Origin: a virus
IMG/VR virus record: IMGVR_UViG_3300037508_000456
Span: 1 to 52,570 of that record
Strand: one strand, 5' to 3'
DNA length: 52,570 nt
Positions 13,510 through 21,929 of this stretch are shown here, piece by piece (the stretch's first letter is position 1; the number at the start of each line of letters is the position of its first letter). The position numbers and the translations under genes are program-made. Under the pieces are notes generated by a model, which worked only from the letters and a program-made list of their open reading frames with translations, was not told where the DNA came from and searched no databases.

Positions 13510-13897
13510 ACGACTTTCACCTTTTGACTTCGTAAAAAGTATAAATGAGAAGTCCGAGAATCTGATTCAGGTGCAGCCTGATGTAGAGAAGGATTATCTC
13601 CCTTATATGGTTAATCGTGCTTTGTCATTTAGTCCTGATACCATTCTTTATGCCAACACCATGAATGAGCGGTGGATTTTGGATAAGAAGTTGCAGTATG
13701 ACTTTCTGTATGGATCAGTTCGCCGCCGAAGGCGTTATGACAAGTGGATGAAGCGTGAGGGGGATGAAATGGTTCCATTAGTTATGGAACTCTATCAAGT
13801 CAACCAAAGAATAGCGGCTGAATACCTATCATTGTTAACTGAGGAACAGAAACAAAAACTGCGGCAAGGGCGTGGAGGAGATTATATTCCTAAATAA
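13502..13897 (+). CDS. 62: Clamp loader small subunit (gp62)
   Basis: A 131-residue protein from ATG 13502; an ATG at 13496 is an alternative. Key features are SPFDFVKSINEKS at the N-terminus, a central NRALSFSPDTI segment followed by NTMNERW, a basic RRRRRYDKW stretch and a C-terminal LLTEEQKQKLRQGRGG. These match the compact gp62 of T4-like phages, placed between gp44 and RegA as expected. It is shorter than T4 gp62 (187 residues), as in marine relatives. Translation is probably coupled to the overlapping upstream gene. Confidence 0.78.
   Translation: MSKRLSPFDFVKSINEKSENLIQVQPDVEKDYLPYMVNRALSFSPDTILYANTMNERWILDKKLQYDFLYGSVRRRRRYDKWMKREGDEMVPLVMELYQVNQRIAAEYLSLLTEEQKQKLRQGRGGDYIPK
13890..13896 (+). 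promoter_or_regulatory. T4-late-like promoter box
   Basis: CTAAATA overlaps the gp62 stop codon (TAA 13895-13897), 33 nt before the RegA start. Confidence 0.45.
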
Positions 13898-13929
13898 CTA
13901 CTGAACCTAATTAATGGGCGGGAGTTATC

Positions 13930-14355
13930 ATGGCTTTATTAGATACATTTGTAGAAGTTGCACTAGAGGATCCTCAAAACTTTTTGAAAATTAAGGAAAC
14001 TCTAACAAGAATTGGCGTGTCTTCGAAAACAGAAAATAAACTTTATCAGTCTTGCCACATTCTTCATAAAAGAGGCAAGTATTACATCGTACACTTTAAA
14101 GAACTTTTTGCTCTAGATGGACTTTCTGATGGCTTCCCCGATCAAGACAAGGGTAGAAGAAATACCATAGCAAAATTGCTTGAGGAGTGGGGTTTATTAA
14201 AGATCTTAAACAAAGATGTAACTAATGAACCACTATGTCCCATCAATCACATGAAAATTCTCCCACACTCAGAGAAAAAAGATTGGCAACTGATTCCGAA
14301 ATACACGATAGGAACTCGACATAAATCAGTTGACAAAAGCGACAAGACAATGTAA
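13930..14355 (+). CDS. regA: RegA translational repressor
   Basis: A 141-residue protein strongly like T4 RegA (122 residues). It shares the signature blocks FLKIKETLTRIGV, LYQSCHILHKRGKYYIVHFKE, IAKLLEEWGLL and LIPKYTIG. RegA binds early mRNAs near their start codons and blocks translation initiation. Predicted leaderless early messages in this genome raise the question of how RegA recognises them. The C-terminus extends about 15 residues beyond the usual end, with the promoter for dUTPase lying inside this extension. It stands between gp62 and gp43 as in T4, but separated from gp43 by six genes. Confidence 0.95.
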   Translation: MALLDTFVEVALEDPQNFLKIKETLTRIGVSSKTENKLYQSCHILHKRGKYYIVHFKELFALDGLSDGFPDQDKGRRNTIAKLLEEWGLLKILNKDVTNEPLCPINHMKILPHSEKKDWQLIPKYTIGTRHKSVDKSDKTM

Positions 14356-14358
14356 GAT
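14330..14358 (+). promoter_or_regulatory. Sigma70-like promoter for dUTPase
   Basis: TTGACA at 14330-14335 and TAAGAT at 14353-14358, 17-nt spacer; it overlaps the 3' end of regA. Confidence 0.65.
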
Positions 14359-14386
14359 AGACTGTATACCAAGTGAGGTTTAAATT

Positions 14387-14935
14387 ATGAATTTAGGCGA
14401 TTCCATTCGCACAGTTTCTGTCGGTGTACACAAACTTCATCCCGATGCATTTGATCCTGTATATGCAACTCCGGGTTCCGCTTGTTTTGACATCCATGCT
14501 TGTTTTCCGGATGGTCGGAGTCTAATCAAAGCATTCACAGAAAATAATAAAGAGATTATGCTATTGGCAGCGGTTCCGAATGCTGGAGATAGGAAGCATA
14601 TTCTTATTCCACCCAAACATCGTGCGATGATCCCAACTCAATTGATTTTTGATATTCAAGACTCCTGGTCTGTGCGTATTCATATGAGATCTGGACTTGC
14701 GATTAAAGGTGGACTTATCCTATCAAATTCAGAAGGAATTATTGATTCCGATTACACCGATGAGTTGATGGTTTTAGTTACAAATACTAGTGATGTTTCG
14801 ATTCGTGTTAATCACGGTGATCGAATTTGTCAGGGTGAACTTGCACCTGTTTATAGAGCACAATTCAATAATTGCAATAAACCAAACCAAAAAACATCGA
14901 GAGATGGTGGATTTGGATCAACAGGTAAGTCCTGA
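14387..14935 (+). CDS. dut: dUTP diphosphatase
   Basis: A 182-residue trimeric-type dUTPase. Conserved motifs are GSACFDIHA (1), RSGLAIKGG (2), EGIIDSDYTDEL (3), GDRICQGEL (4) and the C-terminal RDGGFGSTG (5) that closes over the active site. It converts dUTP to dUMP, feeding ThyX and keeping uracil out of DNA. About 30 residues are inserted after motif 1, making it longer than the usual 150 residues; such insertions occur in other phage dUTPases. It has its own promoter. Confidence 0.95.
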   Translation: MNLGDSIRTVSVGVHKLHPDAFDPVYATPGSACFDIHACFPDGRSLIKAFTENNKEIMLLAAVPNAGDRKHILIPPKHRAMIPTQLIFDIQDSWSVRIHMRSGLAIKGGLILSNSEGIIDSDYTDELMVLVTNTSDVSIRVNHGDRICQGELAPVYRAQFNNCNKPNQKTSRDGGFGSTGKS

Positions 14936-14997
14936 TGAATTAATTTGCGAATAAATCTAAAGTTCGATATTCGATGTGCCGATGAAAGGAATGAAGA

Positions 14998-15330
14998 ATG
15001 ACCCGTGATGAACTACTGAAGTCCCATAACGAATTAACAAAAAAGGCTTTTGAACTCATGAAGCGAAAGAACGCTGATTATGCTGGTAAGGCTGGCACAG
15101 AACCTTTCGCAAACTTTACTCGCTGCGAGGCGATGGGCATCTGCACTACAGAGGCAGGAATGCTTGTTCGAATGACGGACAAGTTATCGAGACTTTCCTC
15201 GTTTGTTGAAGCAGGGACTTTCCAAGTTAAGGACGAGAGTCTTGAAGACACTTGTGTTGACATCATTAATTATGCCGTTCTGTTTCACACCTTTGTTCAG
15301 GACAAGAAGAATTCAAACCGAAAGGGGTGA
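14998..15330 (+). CDS. DUF1599 / MazG-like nucleotide-associated protein
   Basis: A 110-residue all-helical protein with KKAFELMKRKNADYAGK, FANFTRCEAMGI, MLVRMTDKLSRL and LEDTCVDIINYAVL blocks. These are the hallmarks of the DUF1599 (nucleotide modification associated domain 1) family, related to MazG-type pyrophosphohydrolases: a K-N-x-D-Y helix, an R-x-x-D-K-x-x-R helix and a D-x-x-x-D-x-x-N-Y helix. It probably acts on nucleotides, and its place next to dUTPase supports this. The exact substrate is unknown. Confidence 0.8.
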   Translation: MTRDELLKSHNELTKKAFELMKRKNADYAGKAGTEPFANFTRCEAMGICTTEAGMLVRMTDKLSRLSSFVEAGTFQVKDESLEDTCVDIINYAVLFHTFVQDKKNSNRKG

Positions 15331-15334
15331 TTTC

Positions 15335-15745
15335 ATGAAGTGGATTCTTACCCTCGCCTGCGTGTGTGCGCTTGCGTGTGCGCCTGCGCCCGTGCGTGTA
15401 CCTTCTGCATTGACACCCAAACTTCTTGCTGCTATTCGGCAAGTCGAAAGTGGCGGAAATGATAATGCTGTCGGTGATCAAGGTCGAGCGATTGGTCCCT
15501 ATCAGGTATGGGAAATTTATTGGAAAGATGCGGTTGAGTACGATAAAACAATTGGCGGTTCATATAAGGACTGCTATAATCCCGAGTATGCAAAGAGAGT
15601 TGTTATCGCCTATCTAAGTCGATATGCTCCAAAGAATGCGACGGCAGAGGATTTAGCGAGGATCCACAATGGTGGACCAAGAGGACACAAGAAGGCTGCA
15701 ACAATTAAGTACTGGCAAAAAGTTGAAAAGGAGATGAGAAAGTGA
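15335..15745 (+). CDS. Exported lysozyme/transglycosylase-like protein
   Basis: A 136-residue protein from the ATG at 15335, with AAGGGGTG upstream; the longer frame upstream overlaps the preceding gene and lacks a signal. Residues 1-16 form a Cys-rich signal peptide (WILTLACVCALAC), but the lipobox is poor, so lipoprotein status is uncertain. The mature part has IRQVESGGNDNAVG with a candidate catalytic Glu, AIGPYQVWE, and ARIHNGG near the end. That arrangement (E-S-x-x-N, G-x-x-Q, N-G-G) is typical of lysozyme-like lytic transglycosylases. It likely cuts peptidoglycan from the periplasm, either at lysis or for envelope remodelling. Confidence 0.78.
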   Translation: MKWILTLACVCALACAPAPVRVPSALTPKLLAAIRQVESGGNDNAVGDQGRAIGPYQVWEIYWKDAVEYDKTIGGSYKDCYNPEYAKRVVIAYLSRYAPKNATAEDLARIHNGGPRGHKKAATIKYWQKVEKEMRK

Positions 15746-16137
15746 AAAAACCATTTGGATATTCTTATTATCTTGATATGTACCAATGTCGTATCGGAGT
15801 GGCAGATGATTTAGAGTTACACTATCGATTCCTTGAGAATGTAGTTGACAAAATTGGCATGACCCGCATGAGTCAACCTTTCGTGATTCATGCACCCACA
15901 CAAAAGGGTGTGGAGTTATATCCGAATAAGGCAGGAGTGAGTGGTTGGGTTCCGCTTATTGAGAGTGGCATACAGATCCACTCCATCGAACCAACCCACT
16001 TCATCACGCTTGATGTTTACTCCTGCAATAAATTCGACAAGGATATTATTCTTCAGTATGCAAGGGCATGTTTCGGGTTTAAGAAATTCGAAGAGCATTA
16101 CTTTGAGCGTGGAATTGAATATGGAGATGATGAATGA
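15742..16137 (+). CDS. speD: S-adenosylmethionine decarboxylase-like (SpeD) protein
   Basis: A 131-residue protein from a GTG start that overlaps the previous stop (GTGA), with AAGGAG upstream. The core VSGWVPLIES-GIQIHS and later ITLDVYSC match the self-cleaving pyruvoyl enzyme SpeD: predicted autocleavage at E74-S75, with H80 and C95 at spacings of 5 and 20 residues, the same as S63, H68 and C83 of bacterial AdoMet decarboxylases. The His normally following the cleavage Ser is Gly here. AdoMet decarboxylase makes the aminopropyl donor for spermidine. Some SpeD relatives decarboxylate ornithine or arginine, so the substrate is open. Confidence 0.85.
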   Translation: MKKPFGYSYYLDMYQCRIGVADDLELHYRFLENVVDKIGMTRMSQPFVIHAPTQKGVELYPNKAGVSGWVPLIESGIQIHSIEPTHFITLDVYSCNKFDKDIILQYARACFGFKKFEEHYFERGIEYGDDE

Positions 16138-17090
16138 CGAATTATCAAATCATTCAGGGCGACTGCATTGAAGGCATGAAGACTCTGCCTGACGGGTGCG
16201 TACACACTTGCATCACATCACCTCCCTATTTCGGACTCCGTTCATACGATGGTGGTGACAGCGAGATCGGACGGGAGGATACCGTTGACGGCTATGTGCA
16301 GAAGATGGTAGAGGTGTTTCGTGAGGTTCATCGCATTCTCCGTGATGACGGTACTCTGTGGTTAAATCTTGGCGACTCGTACATGAGCGCAAAGAACTGT
16401 GCCCCGCCACCACAGACTATTGGTGGGCAGCGTGGAATGCCTTCAGACTTCATCCCTCCTAATCGCAAGGATCAAAGAGGGCTTAAGGGTAAGGACTTGA
16501 TTGGTATTCCTTGGAGAGTTGCACTTGCCCTACAGGCTGATGGATGGTATCTGCGGCAGGACATCATCTGGAGCAAGCCGAATCCGATGCCTGAAAGTGT
16601 GGAAGACCGCTGCACCAGAGCGCATGAGTACATTTTCATGTTGACTAAGAAGCCCAAATACTATTACGATCACAATGCCATTAAGGAGGACGCTGTGGGT
16701 AAGCCTCATGCTCCTGGTAACAAGAGCCGCACACAACCCGAAGAAAAGGGTGCCCGTGATCCAGCATTAGAGCCTGATAGGGTATGGGGAGCAGATGGCA
16801 AGCGTAACAAGCGTTCTGTGTGGACGGTGAACACGAAGGGCTACAAGGGTGCACACTTTGCTGTATATCCCGAGAACTTGATTGAGCCGTGTGTGCTTGT
16901 GGGATGTCCTGAAGGGGGAACTGTATTCGATCCGTTCACAGGCAGCGGCACCACGGCTGTAGTTGCCATGAAGAACGGTCGCAACTACATCGGCACCGAA
17001 CTGAACCCCGAGTATGTGAAGATCGCAGAAGAGCGTATTGCAGATGAAATAAAACCTAATCTTTTGGAGATGATGAATGAGCAAATTTAG
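16134..17090 (+). CDS. DNA methyltransferase (N4-cytosine/N6-adenine, beta order)
   Basis: A 318-residue methyltransferase. Catalytic motif IV TSPPY is at residues 28-32 and the AdoMet-binding motif DPFTGSGTTAV at about 264, so motif IV comes first, as in the beta class. TSPPY is typical of N4-cytosine methyltransferases but also occurs in N6-adenine enzymes. No restriction partner is adjacent, so it is probably an orphan enzyme protecting phage DNA or altering regulation. The start ATG overlaps the SpeD stop by 4 nt. Confidence 0.92.
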   Translation: MTNYQIIQGDCIEGMKTLPDGCVHTCITSPPYFGLRSYDGGDSEIGREDTVDGYVQKMVEVFREVHRILRDDGTLWLNLGDSYMSAKNCAPPPQTIGGQRGMPSDFIPPNRKDQRGLKGKDLIGIPWRVALALQADGWYLRQDIIWSKPNPMPESVEDRCTRAHEYIFMLTKKPKYYYDHNAIKEDAVGKPHAPGNKSRTQPEEKGARDPALEPDRVWGADGKRNKRSVWTVNTKGYKGAHFAVYPENLIEPCVLVGCPEGGTVFDPFTGSGTTAVVAMKNGRNYIGTELNPEYVKIAEERIADEIKPNLLEMMNEQI

Positions 17091-17346
17091 ACCGATTGGC
17101 AAATGGGTAAGCGTTAAGACACCAGGACTTGGTCAGCAAAAGAAGACCAAGGAAGGTATCATTTATACTGAAAAAATTACCAACAAAAACATTTGGAGTG
17201 TTGTTGTATCCGTTGGAGACAAACTAACAGAGGACATCAAAATTGGGGATAAAATTCTTTGGGATTTGACAAAAAATGGTGGACGAGGACATGGTGGTTG
17301 TGATATAGTACACCAAGATTGGATCTTAGCAGTAGAGCGTGAATGA
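17077..17346 (+). CDS. GroES-like co-chaperonin
   Basis: An 89-residue protein with the Cpn10 layout: RPIGKWVSVKT strand, a mobile-loop region rich in Gln/Lys (QQKKTKEGIIY), then VVVSVGDK, IKIGDKILWD and a final IVHQDWILAV. T4 gp31 plays this role, replacing host GroES so that GroEL can fold the capsid protein gp23. Here the gene overlaps both neighbours by 4-14 nt, between the methyltransferase and DNA polymerase. It is a little shorter than GroES (97 residues). Confidence 0.82.
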   Translation: MSKFRPIGKWVSVKTPGLGQQKKTKEGIIYTEKITNKNIWSVVVSVGDKLTEDIKIGDKILWDLTKNGGRGHGGCDIVHQDWILAVERE

Positions 17347-19895
17347 GCAAATTCTACACACATGTTGCCTGCAAAGGCGGTAAGATCCTGCATCGGGGGT
17401 GGGACGATGATGGTAGACGGATTCATGAATCTGTTCCATTTCGTCCTTCCCTCTTCGTGAGAGATTCAAAACCATCCGATCCGCCAAAGTACAAGACCAT
17501 CAACGGTATGGATCTCCGTGAAATCGACTTCCCGAATCAGTATGATATGCGGGAGTTCATGGATGAATATGGCAAGTGCGAAGGATTCACCATCTACGGT
17601 GAGATCGATTCCCAATATCAGTTTATTGCTAAAGAATACAGAGGAGACTCCGAAGTCGATTATAATCCTAATCACATTAGGGTAATGTATATCGATATCG
17701 AAGTTGAGAGTGAGAACGGGTTTGCATCCCCCGAAGATCCTACTGAAAGAGTTAATGTTATTACTATTCGAATGTCGGATGGTAAAGGATATACTCTCGC
17801 TCTACATGACTTCGATGTTTCGGGTGTAAAGTGTTTCTCGTTTGATGATGACGAGAGAGCCTTGCTCAGTCACTTCGTTGATCTTTGGGAGTCATTAGAC
17901 ACCGATATTGTTTCAGGGTGGAATGTCAATGCCTTTGACATGCCATATCTCTACAACAGAATTACTGCTCTACTCGGTAAGAAGACAGCACAGAAACTAT
18001 CTCCTTGGAACATTGTTCGTGATCGTAAAGTGACTGATCAGAATAGAACATATACCGTCTATGAGTTTACGGGGATAACTATTCTCGACTATATTGAATT
18101 GTACAAGAAGTTCACTTTCGTTAAGCAAGAGTCATATCGATTGGGATTCATTGCATCTACCGAACTTGGCGAAGATAAGATCGCTTACGATGACATCGGC
18201 ACAATCACAGACTTTTATCGTCGTGACTTTCAGCGATTCGTGGAGTATAATGTTCGTGATGTTGATCTTGTTGTTGGGCTTGAGAATAAGTTGCGCCTGA
18301 TCGAACTTGCGCTCGGTCTTGCATACTCTTCAAGAACAAACTATGGTGATGTGTTTACACAGGTTCGCATGTGGGATTCCATCATTTACAATTACTTGTT
18401 GCAGCGTAACACGATCATTCCGCCACGAAAGAAGTCGGATAAAGACGAGCAATTTGAAGGTGCTTATGTAAAAGACCCACAAGTGGGACAACACGATTGG
18501 GTTGTCTCGTTTGACTTGGATAGTCTCTATCCCCACCTCATCATGCAGTATAATATCTCACCTGAAACAAAGACGGACAAGTCTTTCTTGTTTCTTCGTG
18601 GCAATCTTAATCCTGATATGATTCTAGACAATACTGACAAAGTCGAGGATCAGAGTCGATCTGCTTCTGAGAACGGCGTTAGCATCTGTGCAAATGGTGT
18701 GGCATTTACTAATGAGTTTAGAGGATTTCTCCCCGAACTCATGGATACCATGTATGAGCAGAGAAAGCAGTTCAAGAAGAAGATGCTTGAGTTGAAAGCA
18801 TTCCTTAAGAACAATCCCGATTTGTCTGCTGATGAGGTCGATGAAAAGAAGCGAGAGATCGCCAAGTACGGCAACTTCCAACTTGTCCGAAAGGTGCAGT
18901 TGAACTCTGCGTATGGTGCATTGGGCAATCAGTACTGTCGTTACTATGATTTGGAAATGGCAGAGGCCATTACTGTTTCAGGTCAGTTGTCTGCTCGTTG
19001 GATTGAAAAGCAATTGAACGAGTTTCTAAACAAAGTTTGTGAGACTGTAGGTGTTGACTATGTTATTGCATCGGATACAGATTCAGTATATCTGCGAATG
19101 TCCGAGTTGGTGAATAAGATGTCTCCCAATAAGTCTCAAGAGAAGACAGTTGACTTTATCGATAAGTCCTGCAAGAGCATCATCCTCCCATTCATCGCAA
19201 AGAAGTATGATGAATTAGCAAAGCGTATGAATGCTTACGCCAACAAGATGTCCATGAAGCGAGAATCGATTGCGGCCAAGGGAATTTGGACTGCAAAGAA
19301 AAGATATGCTTTAACTGTTCTGAAGGGTGAAGACGATGTTTATATGGACACACCCGAACTCAAGATTACCGGTCTTGAGATGGTGAAGTCATCCACTCCC
19401 GCCATCGTGCGTAAGCGACTCAAGGAGGCCATGGAGATCGTCATGCTGAAGGATGAGAGTAACCTCCGTAGGTTCGTTCAGGACTTCCATGCTGAGTTTA
19501 TACGGCTTCCTGCCGACAAGGTAGCCTTCCCCCGTGGATGCAATGGGCTTGACACCTACGGGGACTACAGCAGCATATACAAGAAGGCGACACCAATTGC
19601 CCCCAAGGGTGCGCTGATATACAATCATTGGATTCGAATGAAGAAACTTGGTAAGAAGTATCCTATGATCCGTGAGGGCGAGAAGATTAAGTATCTTTAC
19701 CTTCGAATGCCTAATCCTATCAACGAAAAAGTAATTTCATTCGTAACTTCTTTGCCCGAGGAACTATCCTTAGATAAGCACATCGACTACGAAATGCAGT
19801 TTGAGAAATCTTTTGTTCAACCTCTGACTGCAATCGTTGAGATAATTGGTTGGAAACTTGAAGAAACATCATCATTAGAGGATCTATTTGTATGA
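17343..19895 (+). CDS. 43: DNA polymerase, family B (gp43)
   Basis: An intact 850-residue replicative polymerase (T4: 898). The 3'-5' exonuclease motifs are YIDIEVES (about residue 115), SGWNVNAFDMPYL and YNVRDVDL. The polymerase motifs are DLDSLYPHLIMQYN (A, about 391), KVQLNSAYGALGNQY (B, about 517) and SDTDSVYL (C, about 577). It works with gp45, gp44/62, gp41 and gp61, all in this window. The start overlaps the GroES-like gene (ATGA). No intron or homing endonuclease interrupts it. Confidence 0.97.
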   Translation: MSKFYTHVACKGGKILHRGWDDDGRRIHESVPFRPSLFVRDSKPSDPPKYKTINGMDLREIDFPNQYDMREFMDEYGKCEGFTIYGEIDSQYQFIAKEYRGDSEVDYNPNHIRVMYIDIEVESENGFASPEDPTERVNVITIRMSDGKGYTLALHDFDVSGVKCFSFDDDERALLSHFVDLWESLDTDIVSGWNVNAFDMPYLYNRITALLGKKTAQKLSPWNIVRDRKVTDQNRTYTVYEFTGITILDYIELYKKFTFVKQESYRLGFIASTELGEDKIAYDDIGTITDFYRRDFQRFVEYNVRDVDLVVGLENKLRLIELALGLAYSSRTNYGDVFTQVRMWDSIIYNYLLQRNTIIPPRKKSDKDEQFEGAYVKDPQVGQHDWVVSFDLDSLYPHLIMQYNISPETKTDKSFLFLRGNLNPDMILDNTDKVEDQSRSASENGVSICANGVAFTNEFRGFLPELMDTMYEQRKQFKKKMLELKAFLKNNPDLSADEVDEKKREIAKYGNFQLVRKVQLNSAYGALGNQYCRYYDLEMAEAITVSGQLSARWIEKQLNEFLNKVCETVGVDYVIASDTDSVYLRMSELVNKMSPNKSQEKTVDFIDKSCKSIILPFIAKKYDELAKRMNAYANKMSMKRESIAAKGIWTAKKRYALTVLKGEDDVYMDTPELKITGLEMVKSSTPAIVRKRLKEAMEIVMLKDESNLRRFVQDFHAEFIRLPADKVAFPRGCNGLDTYGDYSSIYKKATPIAPKGALIYNHWIRMKKLGKKYPMIREGEKIKYLYLRMPNPINEKVISFVTSLPEELSLDKHIDYEMQFEKSFVQPLTAIVEIIGWKLEETSSLEDLFV

Positions 19896-20083
19896 CAAAC
19901 GAAATCAATCATGCACAGTCGCTCATGAATCTTATTACTATTCTGGTCATTTTAGGTGGACTTGGTATTCTTTGGTCTAGTTTCTTAGAATGGTTGTATG
20001 TCGAAAAACCAAACAAGAATACTAAAAACACCAGAAAGCGATCAGTTGCCAAAAAGAAGAGGCAAGATAAGTTCGCTAAATAG
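19892..20083 (+). CDS. Small membrane protein behind gp43
   Basis: A 63-residue protein whose ATG overlaps the gp43 stop (ATGA). Residues about 12-35 are a membrane segment (LITILVILGGLGILWSSFLEWLY); the last 25 residues are very basic (KNTRKRSVAKKKRQDK), giving an inside-positive tail. Function unknown. Its stop codon TAG lies within the CTAAATA box of the next gene. Confidence 0.72.
   Translation: MTNEINHAQSLMNLITILVILGGLGILWSSFLEWLYVEKPNKNTKNTRKRSVAKKKRQDKFAK
20076..20082 (+). promoter_or_regulatory. T4-late-like box, leaderless type
   Basis: CTAAATA ends 5 nt before the ATG at 20088 and overlaps the upstream stop TAG. It helps to fix the start of the deacetylase gene. Confidence 0.55.
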
Positions 20084-20087
20084 TTTC

Positions 20088-20834
20088 ATGGATCGTTTCG
20101 GGACTTTCACATCTCATAAGGTAAAACTACCACATGCTCATCTGTGTTTTGATGATCATTGTATATCTAATTGGCATTACAATGCTAGAGACATTCTCAG
20201 AAAACATGATGCTAAAGCCGTATTTTACATCGATTCATTCGATCAATTGAGTAATTCAGACATTGATTTGATTTTTGAATTAAAGAAAGATGGTCATGTT
20301 ATAGGGTGTCATGGGGTTTCTCATAAGGATGCCCTAGAGTACGGTGAAACGGATAATTACATAGATGAAGAAGTAATTCCTGCTATGGAGTCAATGGCGG
20401 CGGTTGGACTTCCACCAACACATTTCGCTTTCCCCTACTCAAGTTTCAATTCTTCTCTCTATGATGCAGTATCTGATATGTTCTGTTATATCAGGCTTAG
20501 ACCAGGACAAAACACTCTATACAATGATAGATTTTTATTGATGCGACATGCTGATATCCTACGGGAAAGAGAAGGCGGAAGAAATAGTGAGACCTACGAA
20601 CACAGAATTCGTCGTGGAGATATGGTCAATGTTATTGATGAAATCGACACCAAATTGAAGATGGGTCTAGGCATAAACTTAGTTTTCCATGATGTTCACC
20701 CACAGTCGCAGAAAAATAATGGAACACATGCAGATAAATTGGGATTTGTCACAAAAGAAGAACTAGATACCGTGCTGTCTGCCGTTAAGATGGCAGGTGC
20801 TTCATTTGAGACATTTGAATGTTCAACTAATTGA
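20088..20834 (+). CDS. Polysaccharide deacetylase (NodB/CE4-like)
   Basis: A 248-residue protein. The frame is open upstream to 19998, but that part overlaps another gene and is not NodB-like; the ATG at 20088, 5 nt after a late box, is chosen. CE4 motifs are CFDD (D22, D23), GCHGVSHKD (H74 and H78, the metal-binding H-x3-H) and FAFPYSS (motif 3, P-Y). A late FHDVH segment may be the catalytic His motif. CE4 enzymes remove acetyl groups from peptidoglycan, chitin or capsule sugars. The phage could use it on host glycan during entry or on its own fibre-bound glycan. Confidence 0.82.
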   Translation: MDRFGTFTSHKVKLPHAHLCFDDHCISNWHYNARDILRKHDAKAVFYIDSFDQLSNSDIDLIFELKKDGHVIGCHGVSHKDALEYGETDNYIDEEVIPAMESMAAVGLPPTHFAFPYSSFNSSLYDAVSDMFCYIRLRPGQNTLYNDRFLLMRHADILREREGGRNSETYEHRIRRGDMVNVIDEIDTKLKMGLGINLVFHDVHPQSQKNNGTHADKLGFVTKEELDTVLSAVKMAGASFETFECSTN

Positions 20835-20863
20835 TTGACACACTAACTTATAGGGGATATAAT
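20835..20863 (+). promoter_or_regulatory. Sigma70-like promoter for uvsX
   Basis: TTGACA at 20835-20840 and TATAAT at 20858-20863, 17-nt spacer; ATGGAGAT ribosome binding site and ATG at 20892 follow. It may drive the glycan island as well. Confidence 0.85.
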
Positions 20864-20891
20864 CCCCAAATCACTTTGTAATGGAGATAAT

Positions 20892-21929
20892 ATGAACTTT
20901 CTGAAGAGTCTTGTTAAGAGCAGTGGAAACGAACATGCAACTATTGCAATCGACGGAACCGAGGCCGATGTTTCGGGATTTGTTGACACCGGATCCTATG
21001 CGTTCAACGCATTAGTATCAGGTACGCTTACGGGCGGAATTGCTAACAATAAGATCATCGGGATTGCGGGTGAATCTGCTACAGGGAAAACATACTTTGC
21101 TCTTGGTATTGCAGGACAGTTTTTGAAGGACAATCCTGAAGGGGCTGTGCTTTACTTTGACAGCGAACAGGCAGTCACACGGGAAATGATCAAGTCCCGT
21201 GGTCTTGATCCAACCAAGGTTGCCGTATTTCCTGTGGCTACTGTTGAGAACTTCAGATTCCAACTGATTCAGATCCTTGACAATTACGGTAAGTTGAACA
21301 AGAGTGAGCAGAAGCCAATCATGGTTGTTCTCGACTCCCTTGGAATGCTTTCGACATCCAAGGAAATGAATGACACAGCGGAAGGCAAGGAGACCCGTGA
21401 TATGACTCGTAGTCAAGTCATCAAGGGAACTTTCCGTACTGTGACCCTTAAGTTAGGAAAGTACAACATTCCTTTAATCGTTACTAACCACACTTATGAT
21501 GTTGTGGGGGCGTATGTACCAACCAAGGAGATGGGTGGAGGTAGTGGTCTAAAGTATGCTGCCTCAACTATTGTTTATCTGACGAAGAAGAAGCACAAGG
21601 TCGATGATGAGATTGTTGGCAACATCATTCATTGTAAAACCTACAAGAGCCGTCTGACAAAGGAGAATCGTCAGGTGGATGTTCTGCTCAACTACGACAC
21701 GGGTCTAGACCGATACTATGGTCTTGTTGAACTGGGGCTGTCTCAGGGATTATTCACCAAGGTCTCCAACAAGATTCAATTTCCAAACGGTGTTGCTGCA
21801 TTCGAAAGTCATATCAACAAGAATCCCGAGAAGTACTTTACTGATGATATCATTAAGGCTCTTGATGATGCTGCTGCGAAGGAATTCAAGTATGGTGGTA
21901 ATGGAGAAGAAACGGAGGAAACTGAATGA
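20892..21929 (+). CDS. uvsX: UvsX RecA-like recombinase
   Basis: A 345-residue RecA-family strand-exchange protein. Walker A is GESATGKTYFA (about residue 60) and Walker B is IMVVLDSLGML; the L2 region with GGGSGLKYAAS and the downstream KSRLTKENR also fit T4 UvsX. It promotes recombination-dependent replication and repair with gp41. It has its own promoter. Its stop overlaps the first gene of the glycan island (ATGA at 21926), so island translation may be coupled to it. Confidence 0.95.
   Translation: MNFLKSLVKSSGNEHATIAIDGTEADVSGFVDTGSYAFNALVSGTLTGGIANNKIIGIAGESATGKTYFALGIAGQFLKDNPEGAVLYFDSEQAVTREMIKSRGLDPTKVAVFPVATVENFRFQLIQILDNYGKLNKSEQKPIMVVLDSLGMLSTSKEMNDTAEGKETRDMTRSQVIKGTFRTVTLKLGKYNIPLIVTNHTYDVVGAYVPTKEMGGGSGLKYAASTIVYLTKKKHKVDDEIVGNIIHCKTYKSRLTKENRQVDVLLNYDTGLDRYYGLVELGLSQGLFTKVSNKIQFPNGVAAFESHINKNPEKYFTDDIIKALDDAAAKEFKYGGNGEETEETE

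Noticed and set aside
19998-20087. Upstream ATG extension of the deacetylase
   Set aside because: It overlaps the preceding gene, adds 30 non-NodB residues and ignores the CTAAATA box 5 nt before ATG 20088.
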